From: Prevotella sp.
Lineage (GTDB): Bacteria > Bacteroidota > Bacteroidia > Bacteroidales > Bacteroidaceae
Assembly (NCBI GenBank): GCA_024681875.1
Contig: JAILAA010000153.1
Span: 22,881 to 86,880 of the forward strand
DNA length: 64,000 bases
Reading direction: 5' to 3'
Made by a program: the position numbers and the translations under genes. Numbering within the stretch: position 1 is the stretch's first letter; each line of letters begins with the position of its first letter. This document shows positions 16,372-24,901 of the stretch, piece after piece. The notes under the pieces were generated by a model, which saw nothing but the letters and a program-made list of their open reading frames with translations, was not told where the DNA came from and ran no database searches.

Positions 16372-19221
16372 TTATTGCTTTGGAGGGAAAGCCTCTATCA
16401 GCTTTTCCCTTACCACCTGCCGCCAAGGCTTCATCTCTTCATACATCAGCGCACCGTTGATGAGGTGCACGACAGCATCGCTCGCCATTACCTGCTCAGT
16501 GGTTTTCGGATTAAACCAGTATTCGCGGATGACGTTGTTATAGAGGCCCGGAGTAGTAATGGCATCATACGTCTTTCCCGTTGCGTCGGTGACGCTAAGC
16601 TGCTGGTTGTCAAAGTACACGTTGATGGGATAGAAGCGCTTGTTCACAGGATTGCGCATCATGCTTTCATAGGTGCCACCTTGACGCTCAGACGCCAGGC
16701 CAATGGCAACGCTGTGGTCCTGCACATGGTAGCGGATAAAGTTGCCCACCAATTCAGAAAGGATTTCCTTCGTTTTTTTACGGTAAGCAGACTTGTCTGT
16801 CACACCCAGGCTTCGCCACACATCCACGTCTACCAGTGCATCGGTCGTTATCAGGCTGTCCGCTTCGCCATTAGCTTTCGAGAAATTGATATGGAGTATG
16901 TCGTAGAAGGGCAGCAAACCATCTTTCTGCAGCTGCTCAATGGCACTGTTGCTGGGAATATAGACGGTATAGTTATAGCTGTCGAAAAGCTTGAAGTTTT
17001 CATTGCCCAGCCTTCTGCTGCCACATACGTTTTTATCATCGTCCAGGGATTTGAACTGGCTGGCAAGGTCGTTCTTAGCCAACTGCAAAAATCCGCTGTA
17101 CTCTTCGTGTTCATTGAGCACCATCAGGAATGACTTCGTGGATTGCAACGGCAAGTTCTTGCTCAACGTGAAGCTGGTGCCATTGCGCTCGTTGTAGGTA
17201 TCAGAAACCTCTACAGGATCGCCATAGCCTTCCATCTGCCAGCCACCCTCGAAGCACAGTTGGCCGTTAGGGCCATGCTTGGCCCGCACGATGCTACCGC
17301 CATTGGTGAGGAACAACGAATAGCCTTCATTGACATAGTCCTCAAGAGTTTTCTTCCCAGTAGAGTCGGGAATAACAATGACAAGCTGGTTAATCAGGTT
17401 TTGAAGCAGGTTTTGTATCTTCCCCTTTTCCAATTCTGTCGGGTTAGTACTACTGATGGGCGTCAGCGTACCGTCGGAATTCACGGTTGCATCCACGGAC
17501 TTAGCCTGCACATATTCGTCCTGATTCTTCGACTTGTCATACTCCCACTGAACGGCGCTGACCTTCATCCGTGATGTGGATTCACCATCCTCGCCTACTT
17601 CTGTCACCTCACCGCCATTGCCATAGCTATAAGGGTCGATATAGGTCTGCAATGCCTCATTGGTGGGCAGCAGCAGACCATATCTGGAGTTCATTGACAA
17701 CAGGAAGGGCTTGAAATTAAAGGGATATGTCTCGGTATTAAGGAGATGGCCCTGACCGTCTTTCGTTTCTTTGAGGAACAGTTCGGCACCTGTCAATGCC
17801 CAATAGATGATGTTCATCGTGTTGGTGTGTAACAGGGCGGGAGCCAGCACCGACTGAAACTCCACTGGCATAAACACTTTGTTCGTCACGTACACCACGC
17901 CATTGCAGGCCATGTAGCTCGAAACGACATCGTTCTTGGTGATGCCGAGAGGCTCGAAGGCGTCATTGAGCAGCTTGCCGAACTTAGAGGGCACTGCCTC
18001 AGTGAAGGAGCTCAGCTGGTGGTTGCGCAGCAAGGACGTGAGCACCTTGATGTTCACGTTGTCCCAGGAGCCGAACTCTTCCTTCAGAGCCTTTCCTTCA
18101 CCATTGAAGAATTCATCCAGTGCATCATTGGTGGGAGCTATCATCACGCCTGCATCGTTGTGCATGTCAATGTCGAGACGGGCGCTGATGTACTGGTTCC
18201 AACCTGGGTCGAAGAGCAGCTTACCACCAGCTTCGTTCTTATCCTGCATCACCTTCAGGCGCCTGTCGTTGGCATATCGGTCGCTGTAGTAGCCAAGCGT
18301 ATAGACAAACTCCTTGCGGTTATAGAGTCGGTTATATTCTGTGCTGTAGGGGCCGAAGTCGTCCATGCCGTCATCGTCGCGCACTGGGAACGAGAAACGG
18401 TCGAGCAAGCTGGCCCACTGCGAGATATTGTCGTGCTGGTGAATGATCTCGGCCATGTTGGGCGATGCCTCCACCACGCCGTCCACCTTCTGAATGTATC
18501 CGTTTTTGCAGGTGATGTCGCGCTCGCTGATGCGCTTACCGTTCACCCATGCCTCGGCTATGCTCTGTGCCTGCCCATTGGTCAAGACGGAGAGGTCCTC
18601 GTCAGTGATTTTGTGGTACTGCATGAAGGCGGGCAAGAAATGAATCATGGGCGGCGTCGTCATGTCGCGCAAGATGGGAACGGCCTTTCCGGCAGCTCTC
18701 AGCTCGTCCCAGGCTTTTACCGGTGGGAACTCCGTCGGCTGCATGATGTAGACAGAGTCATAAATAGATACGGAAGTGGCACGGCGCATGGCAGTGCCCT
18801 CAATGGGCGTACCGTTTTCAGCCTTGGCCTTGCTGTTCGACATCAGTTCTACAAGGTAGGCATTGTCAATCATGGAGTTATTCAGCAACAGCTTCTTCTG
18901 GGCGTCGGTGAGGTCTTCATATTTCCCCACGCCCCATCTGTTCTGCTTGAACCACTCTGCATAGGCTGCGTCGTCGGCCACGAAGAGCGTCTTCGAGCCA
19001 GTGTGTGCCAGCACCTCACGCTGTCCGAGGTCTTCGATGAGCCTCTGGACGACAGTGTAGTGGCCATCTTCCTGCAGACGCTCATAGATGGAATTGCCCA
19101 GCCATTCAGGCTGGCCTGTCAGCACCTCGTCCTTGCACGACGTAGTCAGTGCCGACACCATCAGCAGCATACAGGCAGCCACAGCCACTTGTCCTGGCAT
19201 AATGAATGTCTTTCGTCTCAT
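16372..19221 (-). CDS. Multi-fasciclin lipoprotein, first gene of the SusCD locus
   Basis: A 949-residue lipoprotein; the signal peptide ends ALTTSC. Several FAS1-like units can be traced: TLFVADDAAYAEWF near 80, GVMIAPTNDALDEFF near 355, YGLLLPTNEALQTY near 525 and YTVYIPSNSAIEQLQ near 775. Each is followed by helices and a later VVHLINGALM-type strand. At least four units make it the largest fasciclin protein here. It is the likely head gene of the eight-gene run down to gdhA, since a strong terminator closes the preceding gene. No TAnnTTTG box is evident between that terminator and this start, so the operon promoter may use another sigma factor (inference). Confidence 0.82.
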   Translation of the reverse strand: MRRKTFIMPGQVAVAACMLLMVSALTTSCKDEVLTGQPEWLGNSIYERLQEDGHYTVVQRLIEDLGQREVLAHTGSKTLFVADDAAYAEWFKQNRWGVGKYEDLTDAQKKLLLNNSMIDNAYLVELMSNSKAKAENGTPIEGTAMRRATSVSIYDSVYIMQPTEFPPVKAWDELRAAGKAVPILRDMTTPPMIHFLPAFMQYHKITDEDLSVLTNGQAQSIAEAWVNGKRISERDITCKNGYIQKVDGVVEASPNMAEIIHQHDNISQWASLLDRFSFPVRDDDGMDDFGPYSTEYNRLYNRKEFVYTLGYYSDRYANDRRLKVMQDKNEAGGKLLFDPGWNQYISARLDIDMHNDAGVMIAPTNDALDEFFNGEGKALKEEFGSWDNVNIKVLTSLLRNHQLSSFTEAVPSKFGKLLNDAFEPLGITKNDVVSSYMACNGVVYVTNKVFMPVEFQSVLAPALLHTNTMNIIYWALTGAELFLKETKDGQGHLLNTETYPFNFKPFLLSMNSRYGLLLPTNEALQTYIDPYSYGNGGEVTEVGEDGESTSRMKVSAVQWEYDKSKNQDEYVQAKSVDATVNSDGTLTPISSTNPTELEKGKIQNLLQNLINQLVIVIPDSTGKKTLEDYVNEGYSLFLTNGGSIVRAKHGPNGQLCFEGGWQMEGYGDPVEVSDTYNERNGTSFTLSKNLPLQSTKSFLMVLNEHEEYSGFLQLAKNDLASQFKSLDDDKNVCGSRRLGNENFKLFDSYNYTVYIPSNSAIEQLQKDGLLPFYDILHINFSKANGEADSLITTDALVDVDVWRSLGVTDKSAYRKKTKEILSELVGNFIRYHVQDHSVAIGLASERQGGTYESMMRNPVNKRFYPINVYFDNQQLSVTDATGKTYDAITTPGLYNNVIREYWFNPKTTEQVMASDAVVHLINGALMYEEMKPWRQVVREKLIEAFPPKQ

Positions 19222-19300
19222 AGTATGATTGAGTTAATATATTGTTGTATTCCGGTTTTTCAGTTTCAGTAACAAGGTGCAGCATCTCTGCCGCATAATC

Positions 19301-19316
19301 GCCCGCAAAGGCGGGC
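19301..19316. other. Short perfect hairpin upstream of the fasciclin operon
   Basis: GCCCGC-AAAG-GCGGGC is a perfect 6-bp stem with a 4-base loop, lying about 80 bases before the first fasciclin start (- strand). No T run follows it on the - strand. It could be an untranslated-leader element, an operator half-site pair, or chance. Confidence 0.4.
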
Positions 19317-19351
19317 CTTGGGTTTTTCAGTCAGGAAGTCCTGTATGGGAG

Positions 19352-19398
19352 AAAAAAAGAGGGACTGGCAACGGCTCCAAAGGCCGTCACCAATCCCT
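19352..19398 (-). terminator. Intrinsic terminator of the 1325-residue protein gene
   Basis: Read on the - strand, 19398-19360 forms a long GC-containing stem (AGGGATTGGTGACGGC pairing with GCCGTTGCCAGTCCCT, few mismatches) followed directly by a run of seven T. It lies 75 bases after the stop codon. It separates the large upstream gene from the fasciclin/SusCD operon. Confidence 0.85.
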
Positions 19399-19437
19399 GA
19401 ATAATCATTCTAATGTTTTCTATACATTATTAATATA

Positions 19438-19466
19438 ATGCGTGCGCGTATGTGTGCGCGTGCGCG
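19438..19466. other. 29-bp perfectly alternating purine-pyrimidine tract (Z-DNA candidate)
   Basis: The bases from ATGCGTGCGCGTATGTGTGC through GCGTGCGCG alternate purine and pyrimidine without a break, mostly CG and TG steps. It sits immediately after the stop codon of the 1325-residue gene and before its terminator. Confidence 0.6.
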
Positions 19467-19472
19467 AAGCTT

Positions 19473-22400
19473 TTACTTGCGAACCTTGCGCACCACAACA
19501 GCGCCGTTGTCAAGCGTGAGCTTCTGAATCATGATACCCTTCTGCATGCCATTGGTCTTGCGGCCGTCGAGGGTGAAGAACTCAACCTTCACGGGCTGGC
19601 CCATGGTGATGTTCTCCACGGTCAGTGCATTGCCGCTAACCTCCTTGCTGCTGTTCTCGCCATAGTAGAACAGACGGAAGTCATCCCAAACAGCCCAGTG
19701 GGCAGCTTCGGTATTCGTTCTCTTGAGACCAATGCGCAGCTTGCCGTCTTCCTTCACCTTCACGATGATCTTGTTGGTGAAGACGCCGTCGATGCCGTCA
19801 TACTCCTTGCCTAAGTCAAGGAATGCACGTCCGCTGCGGAGTGAGGTGGGCCAGTAGTAAGCCGTCTCTTCCTCGCCGAGGTAAACCTCTTCAGTCTCTG
19901 CCAGTGCTACGTCATCCTCGAAGTCGGGATACTCTACCGGAGCGCCCTTAGCCAGGTTGGCGATGGGTGCTGCATAGGTGACATTCTCGCCGTCAACGGC
20001 ATAGAGGAAGTAGTAGGAATCATTGGGATCAGCCAGCCAAGCAGCATAGCTCTCGGCAGCGCGCTCCTGTGTAGTACTTGTAGTAGAAATCTCACAGAAG
20101 GCATCAACCTGCAGCATATAGGTACCTGCGGGCAGGTGCTTGAGATCCTGGTACATGTCCATAGCTCCGTGCCATCTCTCCATAGCGCAAGCCTCACGCT
20201 GGGTTTCGTCGTTACCCAGGTTCTCAGGATTGGTCCAACCCTCAGAGGTGCTGGTCTTCATCTCCCACTCATCAACGATCTCGAAGCTGGGCGAGTAGAG
20301 AACGCAAGTCATATCGATAACGTTATCATCGCTGGCACCCGTGGTGTCGGGCAAGCGCAGACGAGAGAGGATGTCATCAATCTGAGCCAGATAGTTGGTA
20401 GCCTCTTCGTCGGTCAGCGTCTGGTTAGCAATACCCGTCTCCACAGCATTGTAGAGTGCGTCAGCCTCAGCCTTCACCACATCGCTGGCAGGTGAGTTGT
20501 CACCCTTGGCATTGCCGAGCTTCTCCAGAGCAGCCTGCAGCTTTTCGAACAGTGTGACAGAAGCATTTACATCGTCGACGATGTCATAGACCTTGTCGAG
20601 CAGCTTGTACATAGCGCGGCCCCACTCGTCCTCAGTCATGTCGGCAGGTTTTCCAGCCAAGAGAGCCTGTGCGTCGTTCACGAGCTTCTGAGCCTCGTCA
20701 CGGACGTTCTTGCCCATCAACTTCGACGTGTCGATGGAAACGAGAGCCTCCTCAAGGGCGGGCTTCACATACTCGGGCAGGAAGCCCTGATAGGTGAGCT
20801 TGAAGTTATCCCAGATAGCCCACCAGTCGCCATCCATCTTACCCTTTACACCGATGCGTGCAACGTCGCCCTCACGGATGAGGCCGAAGGCGTTCACCTT
20901 GTATTCGCCCCAGTTAAATGCCTGGGCAGCGCCGCCGGTACTGTTAGGATACTCTACCGTATTGCCATCCTCGTCCTGGAATGTCTCGACAGTCCAGTCC
21001 TCAACGATGGTGTAGGTGCCTTCCGGCTTACCGGGGATAGAGTAGACATTGGGGAACTTGCTCTGAGAGTTGTTCAGGTAGATTGAGATGGGCACTCTTG
21101 TCTCGTCAATGGGGTTGGGACGTTGGTAGCCGATCTCTTCGCAACGTACATAGCCCTGCACCTCGATGGTGTAGACACCAGCGGGCAGACCCTTCACTTC
21201 CTGATGGACGTCGAAGTCGTGGCAGTGCCAAGCCTCGAAGATGTGGTTGACAAAGCCCTGACCTTCCATCATCTTGTCTTCCAAGTCCTTACCAAGAGGA
21301 CCAGGTGTCACGTTACCATTTGTATCGCCACGATAGACAGTCCAGCCCTCAGCCTCGTTGCTTGCCAGACCAGTCTCAAAGCCGGGGTTAACCAGCAGAC
21401 CGGTCACGTCGGTGCCAGGCTCCATGCTGTTCTGAGCCTCAATAATCATGCTCTCAATCCAGTCGATTTCGCTCTGCAGCTGCTCATTGGTCAGCTCATG
21501 CTTCTCAAGGATACTCTTTCTGCCAAAGCCTTCCTCGCCCTCTTCGTTCATATCCATGGTGAGGTAGTCGTTCAGGATTTCAGCAGCCTCGTTGCCACCG
21601 AAGTCAACAACGATAGATTCAGCGCGGGTACAAGCAGTCTTGTAAGCTTTCCACAGGTCGATATTCTTCTGCAGGTCGTCGTAGGTAGCCTTCACAGATG
21701 CCAGGAAAGCATCAGCCTCTTCCTGAGAAGTCACAGTAGTGCTGGAAACGCGGGCTGCATTGTAGATGTCGACATAGCTCTTGGTCACGAGCTGGCCGTC
21801 CATCAGACCTTCCTCATCGAGAATCACCTCGAGGAAGTTCTTCATGTTCTCGTTCAGATAGAACTGCCAAACATCGTTGCCATTGCCGTAGAACGTCAAG
21901 GTGAAGGAGTCGAAGCAGCTCCAGTCGTCTGAATTCACTCTTTCGGGCAGAGCAATACCGATGCGGGCCTTGCCACCAGTCACAGCGAAGAACAATCTGG
22001 TGTCATAGAATCCATGCTCAGCATAGACGCGGAAGCATGAGGGATCATTAGGAGCATAATAGATCACCTCATTTTCCGTACCCTCATTCTCTTTGTGCGT
22101 GGTCTCGTTGGCGCTACCACCAAACGAGGTGCTACCAGCCATAGAGGTAGTATTGAGGCACGACCAAGTGTTGTTGAAGGGAACCTTTGTCTCCTTGTCG
22201 CCAACCTTGGCATAAACGTAGGAACCAGTCACATTCTTCAACATGCAGTTCCAGTCGCCACGCCATGAGGTCTTGGCACCCAGTGCATAGAGGCCGTCGG
22301 GCAGGCCTTCGATATCCTGATAGTCATTGAAGGTAGCGCTCCAGTGCTCAGCCACCTCAGCTTTGTCTTGTCCGGTAGAACCCCAGCCAATAGCTGTACC

Positions 22401-23450
22401 TTCACTCGTCCAGCCAGCAGCGCTGGCGCCGTCGAAGTTCGGGTTGACAATCATCGAAGTCATGTTGACGGGATTGTCCACTGAAGCCAGGGTCTTGCCC
22501 CACTCTACGAAGGCAGCATCCAGCTCTTTCTGAGCCTGTTTCACGTCCTCAACCGTTGCTGCGGGATCAGCGAGCACAGCCTTGGCAGCGGCGGTCTCGG
22601 TGAAGCCCTTGCTCTCGCACTCATCGATGAGTTTCTTCAGATCGATGCGTGCATTCAGCAGCTCGGTAGCGGCCTTCAGCTCGTCAGCGGTGCTGGCAGT
22701 GTTGGTGTACACGGCCAGTGCAGCGGTAGCATCCAGGTTAATTTCTTCGGCAGCCTCAAGGGCTTTCTTCAGGCCGAAGGATGTGAAGTAGGCTGCAACA
22801 CCAGCGGCGTAAGCCTCCTGTGCACCGCTCTCAACGAAGTTCAGATAGGACTCTTCCGTCACGGCTTTCCAGTCGACGTACTTGCCCTCCTCATCAGGAG
22901 CGAACATGCGCAGCACACTGCTGAAGTTGGTCTCAATGTAGGTGCCGTCCCAGCCGATATACTTGCCTTCATATTCAGGTTTGTCAGCAATGAGGGCCAC
23001 ATTCTGGAAGCGGACGCAATCGCCCACAAGCTCGAATGTCCAGGAGTAGTTGCCCTGGCTACCATGGTCTACCCATGTGCTGCCGTCGTCATCGGTGAAA
23101 CAGTTGTGAGGACCAGTTACATCGTCACGATCGGTAGGATTGTAAAAATCATCCCACAGCTCGTAGGAGCCCTCGGGAGCATCGGCCTCCTCAGAAGGCT
23201 GCACCCAGAACGGATAGCCGAAAGTCCTGGCGCTAGCCTGAGTTCCCCAGCTGTTGCCGCTGGCAAAGAACATCTTGGCAGCCGGATTGTAGAGGTAATA
23301 GCGGGTTCCGTCGTCGGTAAACGTCGTGAACTCCAGTCCCTGTGGCTCAGGTATCGACCAGATGCCATCGGGTACCCCTGCCTTCGCACTACTGACTGAC
23401 ATAGCGAATAGTGCGCTCAAAACGAGTAGTTTTGACATTTTCATAAGCAT
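19473..23450 (-). CDS. Large secreted protein with three galactose-binding-like modules and a C-terminal sorting-type tail
   Basis: A 1325-residue secreted protein of unknown role. Signal peptide MLMKMSKLLVLSALFAMSVSSAKA; an in-frame ATG at residue 5 could also serve. The N-terminal 200 residues are Trp/Tyr-rich. Helical spacers rich in Ala, Glu and Lys (about 210-320, 560-670 and 930-1040, FIVAR-like) separate three related beta-modules. These modules begin SMIVNPNFDG (about 328), GLLVNPGFETG (about 682) and CVLYSPSFEI (about 1044), each with a GLPDGLYAL/LPAGVYTIEVQG-type strand typical of carbohydrate-binding folds. The C-terminus (VKVEFFTLDGRKT then KGIMIQKL and RKVRK) resembles the sorting tails of Prevotella secreted proteins. 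It has its own promoter and terminator. Glycan or surface binding is inferred. Confidence 0.75.
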   Translation of the reverse strand: MLMKMSKLLVLSALFAMSVSSAKAGVPDGIWSIPEPQGLEFTTFTDDGTRYYLYNPAAKMFFASGNSWGTQASARTFGYPFWVQPSEEADAPEGSYELWDDFYNPTDRDDVTGPHNCFTDDDGSTWVDHGSQGNYSWTFELVGDCVRFQNVALIADKPEYEGKYIGWDGTYIETNFSSVLRMFAPDEEGKYVDWKAVTEESYLNFVESGAQEAYAAGVAAYFTSFGLKKALEAAEEINLDATAALAVYTNTASTADELKAATELLNARIDLKKLIDECESKGFTETAAAKAVLADPAATVEDVKQAQKELDAAFVEWGKTLASVDNPVNMTSMIVNPNFDGASAAGWTSEGTAIGWGSTGQDKAEVAEHWSATFNDYQDIEGLPDGLYALGAKTSWRGDWNCMLKNVTGSYVYAKVGDKETKVPFNNTWSCLNTTSMAGSTSFGGSANETTHKENEGTENEVIYYAPNDPSCFRVYAEHGFYDTRLFFAVTGGKARIGIALPERVNSDDWSCFDSFTLTFYGNGNDVWQFYLNENMKNFLEVILDEEGLMDGQLVTKSYVDIYNAARVSSTTVTSQEEADAFLASVKATYDDLQKNIDLWKAYKTACTRAESIVVDFGGNEAAEILNDYLTMDMNEEGEEGFGRKSILEKHELTNEQLQSEIDWIESMIIEAQNSMEPGTDVTGLLVNPGFETGLASNEAEGWTVYRGDTNGNVTPGPLGKDLEDKMMEGQGFVNHIFEAWHCHDFDVHQEVKGLPAGVYTIEVQGYVRCEEIGYQRPNPIDETRVPISIYLNNSQSKFPNVYSIPGKPEGTYTIVEDWTVETFQDEDGNTVEYPNSTGGAAQAFNWGEYKVNAFGLIREGDVARIGVKGKMDGDWWAIWDNFKLTYQGFLPEYVKPALEEALVSIDTSKLMGKNVRDEAQKLVNDAQALLAGKPADMTEDEWGRAMYKLLDKVYDIVDDVNASVTLFEKLQAALEKLGNAKGDNSPASDVVKAEADALYNAVETGIANQTLTDEEATNYLAQIDDILSRLRLPDTTGASDDNVIDMTCVLYSPSFEIVDEWEMKTSTSEGWTNPENLGNDETQREACAMERWHGAMDMYQDLKHLPAGTYMLQVDAFCEISTTSTTQERAAESYAAWLADPNDSYYFLYAVDGENVTYAAPIANLAKGAPVEYPDFEDDVALAETEEVYLGEEETAYYWPTSLRSGRAFLDLGKEYDGIDGVFTNKIIVKVKEDGKLRIGLKRTNTEAAHWAVWDDFRLFYYGENSSKEVSGNALTVENITMGQPVKVEFFTLDGRKTNGMQKGIMIQKLTLDNGAVVVRKVRK

Positions 23451-23516
23451 TGGTTTTTTAATTGTTAGTAAATAGGTAAATAAAAAGAAAATGGTTTCAA
23501 TATATATATTCGGCTA

Positions 23517-23545
23517 CAAAGGTAATAAAAAAATGTGAACACAAC
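23517..23545 (-). promoter_or_regulatory. Bacteroidota-type promoter for the 1325-residue protein gene
   Basis: On the - strand, GTTG (23545-23542), a 17-base spacer and TACCTTTG (23524-23517), a match to TAnnTTTG. The leader to the ATG at 23450 is about 65 bases. Confidence 0.7.
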
Positions 23546-23601
23546 ACTTTTTCCTTAACTTTTTTTTTATCAACGCTACAATTTAACAGTTTTCCATGAT
23601 C

Positions 23602-24597
23602 CTACTGCCCACCTAAACGGTTGAAGAAGGCCATGATATCGTCCCAAGTCTTGAACGTGTCGCTGCCGAAGGCGATGCTGGTAGCCATGGCATCGCGAGT
23701 CTCAGCGCCTTCAATGAGATAGTCGCCGTAGAGCAGGCGTCGCTGATTGGAGAAGACGGTATGCCCCCACGCAGGCACGTTGATGAACTGCTCCAGCCAC
23801 GCTGACGACGAAGCGTAAGCCGGCACATCGGTGCTGTCGGCAGGTGCGACAAAGTACACCTGATAGCTCTCGATGAGCTGGCGCACTGCCTTCTGGCAGG
23901 ATGCCGTGGGCTGCCGGCGAGGGTCGACAAGCGTCTCAATACCTATATATATAATAGGGCGCTCGCGCCCCTCCTGGCGGTCATCAATCCATCGGATGAC
24001 GGGCAGCACGCTGTGCATGAACGAGCGGTCGTCCATGCGGTGTTCGCCGTGGAAGCGGATGGCCTGCGGGTAGTATTGGTGGAAGAGGCCGAAGGTGTCG
24101 ACCAATGTATCCTCGTCGCCGAAGAGGCCGAAGACGCGATCGCGGTCATCAGGAGTAAGTCCCTCGAAGCGCCGCTCCGACACGGTGCGATATTCCTTTA
24201 CCAGTGCTTTGTCCACATAGAACGTCTGCACCCCGTCAAGCCGTGGATTCTGATACTCCTGCGTGCCCGTCATGCCATGGTCGTGCATGGTGTCGGCAAT
24301 GCACAACGCGGGATTGGTGCAGATGCGGTCGAAGCCACGCAGCTGCTCGGTGTACATGCCACCCATCGACGTGCCGAGGATGATGTCGGGCTGCTCGTCG
24401 GCACACAGCCGGTGCAGCAGGCCGATGGCCTCCTCGGGATGCAGGGGCAGGTCGGGAGCAATCACTGTGGCGTTGGGAAAAACTGTGCGCAGACGGCGCA
24501 CCGTGCCCGACTGTCCGCTGCTGCCGAAGCCGTGCACATACATCAATTTCTTCCCCTTCAGCAGGTTGGGGAACTGTTTTACATAGCTGTTTTCCAT
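23602..24597 (-). CDS. YqiA-like esterase fused to a degenerate HAD (5'-nucleotidase-like) domain
   Basis: A 331-residue cytoplasmic protein. The ATG at 24597 is chosen because it gives the family N-terminus and follows a promoter box; the longer frame adds 28 non-conserved residues. Residues 1-205 are an alpha/beta hydrolase of the YqiA/UPF0227 type: VHGFGSSGQS near 21-30, nucleophile elbow GTSMGG with S77, acid FGDEDTLVD near 159-167 and likely catalytic H186 in GEHRMDD. Residues about 213-331 follow the order of a 5'(3')-nucleotidase-type HAD domain (IIYIGIETLVD, VYFVAPAD, LYGDYLIEGAETR). The expected DxD and the DD near the end are replaced (GIE, EG), so this half is probably inactive. 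The HAD reading is inference. Confidence 0.7.
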   Translation of the reverse strand: MENSYVKQFPNLLKGKKLMYVHGFGSSGQSGTVRRLRTVFPNATVIAPDLPLHPEEAIGLLHRLCADEQPDIILGTSMGGMYTEQLRGFDRICTNPALCIADTMHDHGMTGTQEYQNPRLDGVQTFYVDKALVKEYRTVSERRFEGLTPDDRDRVFGLFGDEDTLVDTFGLFHQYYPQAIRFHGEHRMDDRSFMHSVLPVIRWIDDRQEGRERPIIYIGIETLVDPRRQPTASCQKAVRQLIESYQVYFVAPADSTDVPAYASSSAWLEQFINVPAWGHTVFSNQRRLLYGDYLIEGAETRDAMATSIAFGSDTFKTWDDIMAFFNRLGGQ

Positions 24598-24606
24598 ATC
24601 TGCCGA

Positions 24607-24614
24607 CAAATTTA
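24607..24614 (-). promoter_or_regulatory. -7 box for the esterase-HAD gene
   Basis: The - strand reads TAAATTTG, 10 bases before the ATG at 24597. It forms a divergent promoter pair with the box at 24660-24667. No clear -33 TTTG is seen. Confidence 0.5.
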
Positions 24615-24659
24615 CAACAAATAGTTGGAAAAAACTTCGTTTCGTTACTTTTTTTTTCC

Positions 24660-24667
24660 TAATTTTG
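24660..24667 (+). promoter_or_regulatory. -7 box for the small membrane protein and PfkB kinase
   Basis: TAATTTTG matches TAnnTTTG. A TTCG at 24636-24639, 20 bases upstream, could be a weak -33 element. The first ATG is at 24689. Confidence 0.6.
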
Positions 24668-24688
24668 CAGGCAGAACACATTCCGCTT

Positions 24689-24886
24689 ATGGAAAAGAAA
24701 CAAGACAGATACAGAACATGGTGGCTCTACGGCGCTGCAGCCTCGTTTCTGGTGGCAGTGGCAGGTGCCGTGCTGATGTTTTTCTTCCATCCCGACAAGA
24801 ATGTGAACGCCGATGACGACAGCAATAACGACAGGACAGAAACAGTGCATCAGCGTCACGGCCATTGGTTTCAGAGAAACAGATAG
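24689..24886 (+). CDS. Small single-pass membrane protein of unknown function
   Basis: 65 residues from the ATG at 24689 (MEKKQDRYRT), chosen over a start at 24665 because the latter would lie inside the -7 box. One transmembrane segment spans about residues 12-33 (YGAAASFLVAVAGAVLMFFF). It has a positively charged N-terminus and an acidic then His/Arg-rich tail (NADDDSNND, HQRHGHWFQRNR). It ends 15 bases before the PfkB kinase, so the two are probably co-transcribed. I recognise no family. Confidence 0.6.
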   Translation: MEKKQDRYRTWWLYGAAASFLVAVAGAVLMFFFHPDKNVNADDDSNNDRTETVHQRHGHWFQRNR

Positions 24887-24901
24887 ACGAATTCTTTCAT
24901 T

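Noticed and set aside
18019..19272. 417-codon + strand open frame opposite the large fasciclin gene
   Set aside because: It is an antisense shadow: the - strand frame has a lipoprotein signal, FAS1 motifs and operon context. The + frame has no recognisable domain or start signal.
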